Assembly: GCA_017999235.1 (NCBI GenBank) | Contig: JAGOBN010000266.1 | Span: 1 to 6,100, forward strand | Source of the DNA: Anaerolineales bacterium | GTDB taxonomy: Bacteria; Chloroflexota; Anaerolineae; Anaerolineales; UBA6663 | Direction: 5' to 3' | DNA length: 6,100 bases | Shown: positions 5,541 through 6,100 of the stretch, one piece after another | Numbering within the stretch: position 1 is the first letter of the stretch | Layout of the letters: each line of letters opens with the position of its first letter | Translations under genes and position numbers: made by a program | Notes under the pieces: model-generated | The model's input: only the letters and a program-made list of their open reading frames with translations | The model's database searches: none | Told to the model about the DNA's origin: nothing

Positions 5541-6100
5541 CTACTCCGCCGCCCCCGCCGGCAGCTCGATGGTGAACGTTGTGCCGCGGCCCACTTCGCT
5601 GTGCACGGCAATGGTCCCGCTTTGCGCCTGGACGAGCTGCTTGGTGATGGCCAGACCCAGCCCGCTGTGCGTGCGCCCAGTTCGGGATTTATCTCCGCGC
5701 CAGAAGCGATCAAAGATGAACGGGAGATCAGCGGAGGCGATCCCGGCCCCGGTATCTTTAACCACAATCCGCACGCTCCGGTCTGGGGTTGAGCCTGATC
5801 CGGTTTCAATGGTAATGGTCCCGGCCGCCGGCGTATGCCGCAAAGCATTGGCGATCAGGTTGGATAGAACTTGATTGAGCCGGTCGTAATCGGCGGTGAG
5901 TTTTTGATTGGGGTCGGCGAGGCTGGTCTGCAGGTCAATGTCTTGGGAGGCCGCTTGAGATGAAAAACTCGTGGTGAGATCATCCACCAGATCGGCGAGC
6001 AGGAAGCCGGTGGGATGCAGGGGGAGCTGGCCCGTTTCGGCCAGGGAAAGCGTTTGCAGGTCGTTCACCAGGCGGGTGAGCAAGCGGGTCTCTTCCAAGG
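5541..6100 (-). CDS. Sensor histidine kinase, C-terminal part (gene continues beyond the window)
   Basis: The reading frame is open to the window edge, so the start, sensor region and phospho-accepting His are not visible. Counting from the codon at 6098 (an in-frame TTG, not a start), residues 1-25 (RLVNDLQTLSLAETGQL) match the second helix of the HisKA dimerisation domain. About 65-180 form a complete HATPase_c ATP-binding domain: N box around N80-L-I-A-N84, G1 box D115-T-G-A-G119, F box F128..F132 and G2 box G146-L-G-L. It ends a few residues after the final strand, so no receiver domain follows. The family phosphorylates a partner response regulator, whose gene is often adjacent and may lie beyond 6100. 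The stimulus is unknown. The radical SAM gene lies 96 bp downstream on the same strand, but the palindrome and hairpins between them suggest separate control. Confidence 0.92.
   Translation of the reverse strand, partial: LEETRLLTRLVNDLQTLSLAETGQLPLHPTGFLLADLVDDLTTSFSSQAASQDIDLQTSLADPNQKLTADYDRLNQVLSNLIANALRHTPAAGTITIETGSGSTPDRSVRIVVKDTGAGIASADLPFIFDRFWRGDKSRTGRTHSGLGLAITKQLVQAQSGTIAVHSEVGRGTTFTIELPAGAAE

Overview
This is GC-rich bacterial DNA with six protein genes: two run off the window ends and four are complete. Genes 1-3 lie on the plus strand and genes 4-6 on the minus strand. The two blocks converge in a 78-bp gap (3461-3538). I found no RNA gene, insertion sequence, CRISPR array or phage gene. 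The best guess for the host is a member of Chloroflexota (Anaerolineae or Chloroflexia type). That rests on high GC, the gene repertoire, and the C-terminal tail YLPQINR of the first protein, which resembles the YLPLxxR-like tails I recall on exported Chloroflexota proteins. The assignment is an inference.

Plus-strand block. Bases 1-1338 encode the 3' part of a modular, probably exported protein: an Asp-box (BNR) beta-propeller remnant, a DUF1906/Rv2525c-like glycoside-hydrolase-like domain, two beta/gamma-crystallin-like motifs, and the tail. A weak terminator-like hairpin follows, then a 210-bp gap with a strong inverted repeat. A likely two-gene operon comes next: a CPBP (CAAX/Abi-type) intramembrane glutamic protease (1549-2448, GTG start) and, 25 bp later, an aminoglycoside-phosphotransferase-fold small-molecule kinase (2474-3460).

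Minus-strand block, in transcription order. A sensor histidine kinase (5541-6100) lacks its N-terminal part, including the phospho-accepting histidine, because the window ends. It is followed by a B12-binding-domain radical SAM enzyme (4167-5444), preceded by a perfect 7-bp inverted repeat at its presumed promoter. Last is a small stand-alone two-CBS-domain protein (3539-3934), with its own candidate sigma-70 promoter in the 232-bp gap behind the radical SAM gene.

No single pathway visibly links the six genes. The most useful leads are the domain architecture and tail of the exported protein, the operator-like palindrome before the radical SAM gene, and the protease-kinase pair. I do not see convincing evidence of a wholly new system. 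Most genes belong to recognisable families whose substrates cannot be read from sequence alone.
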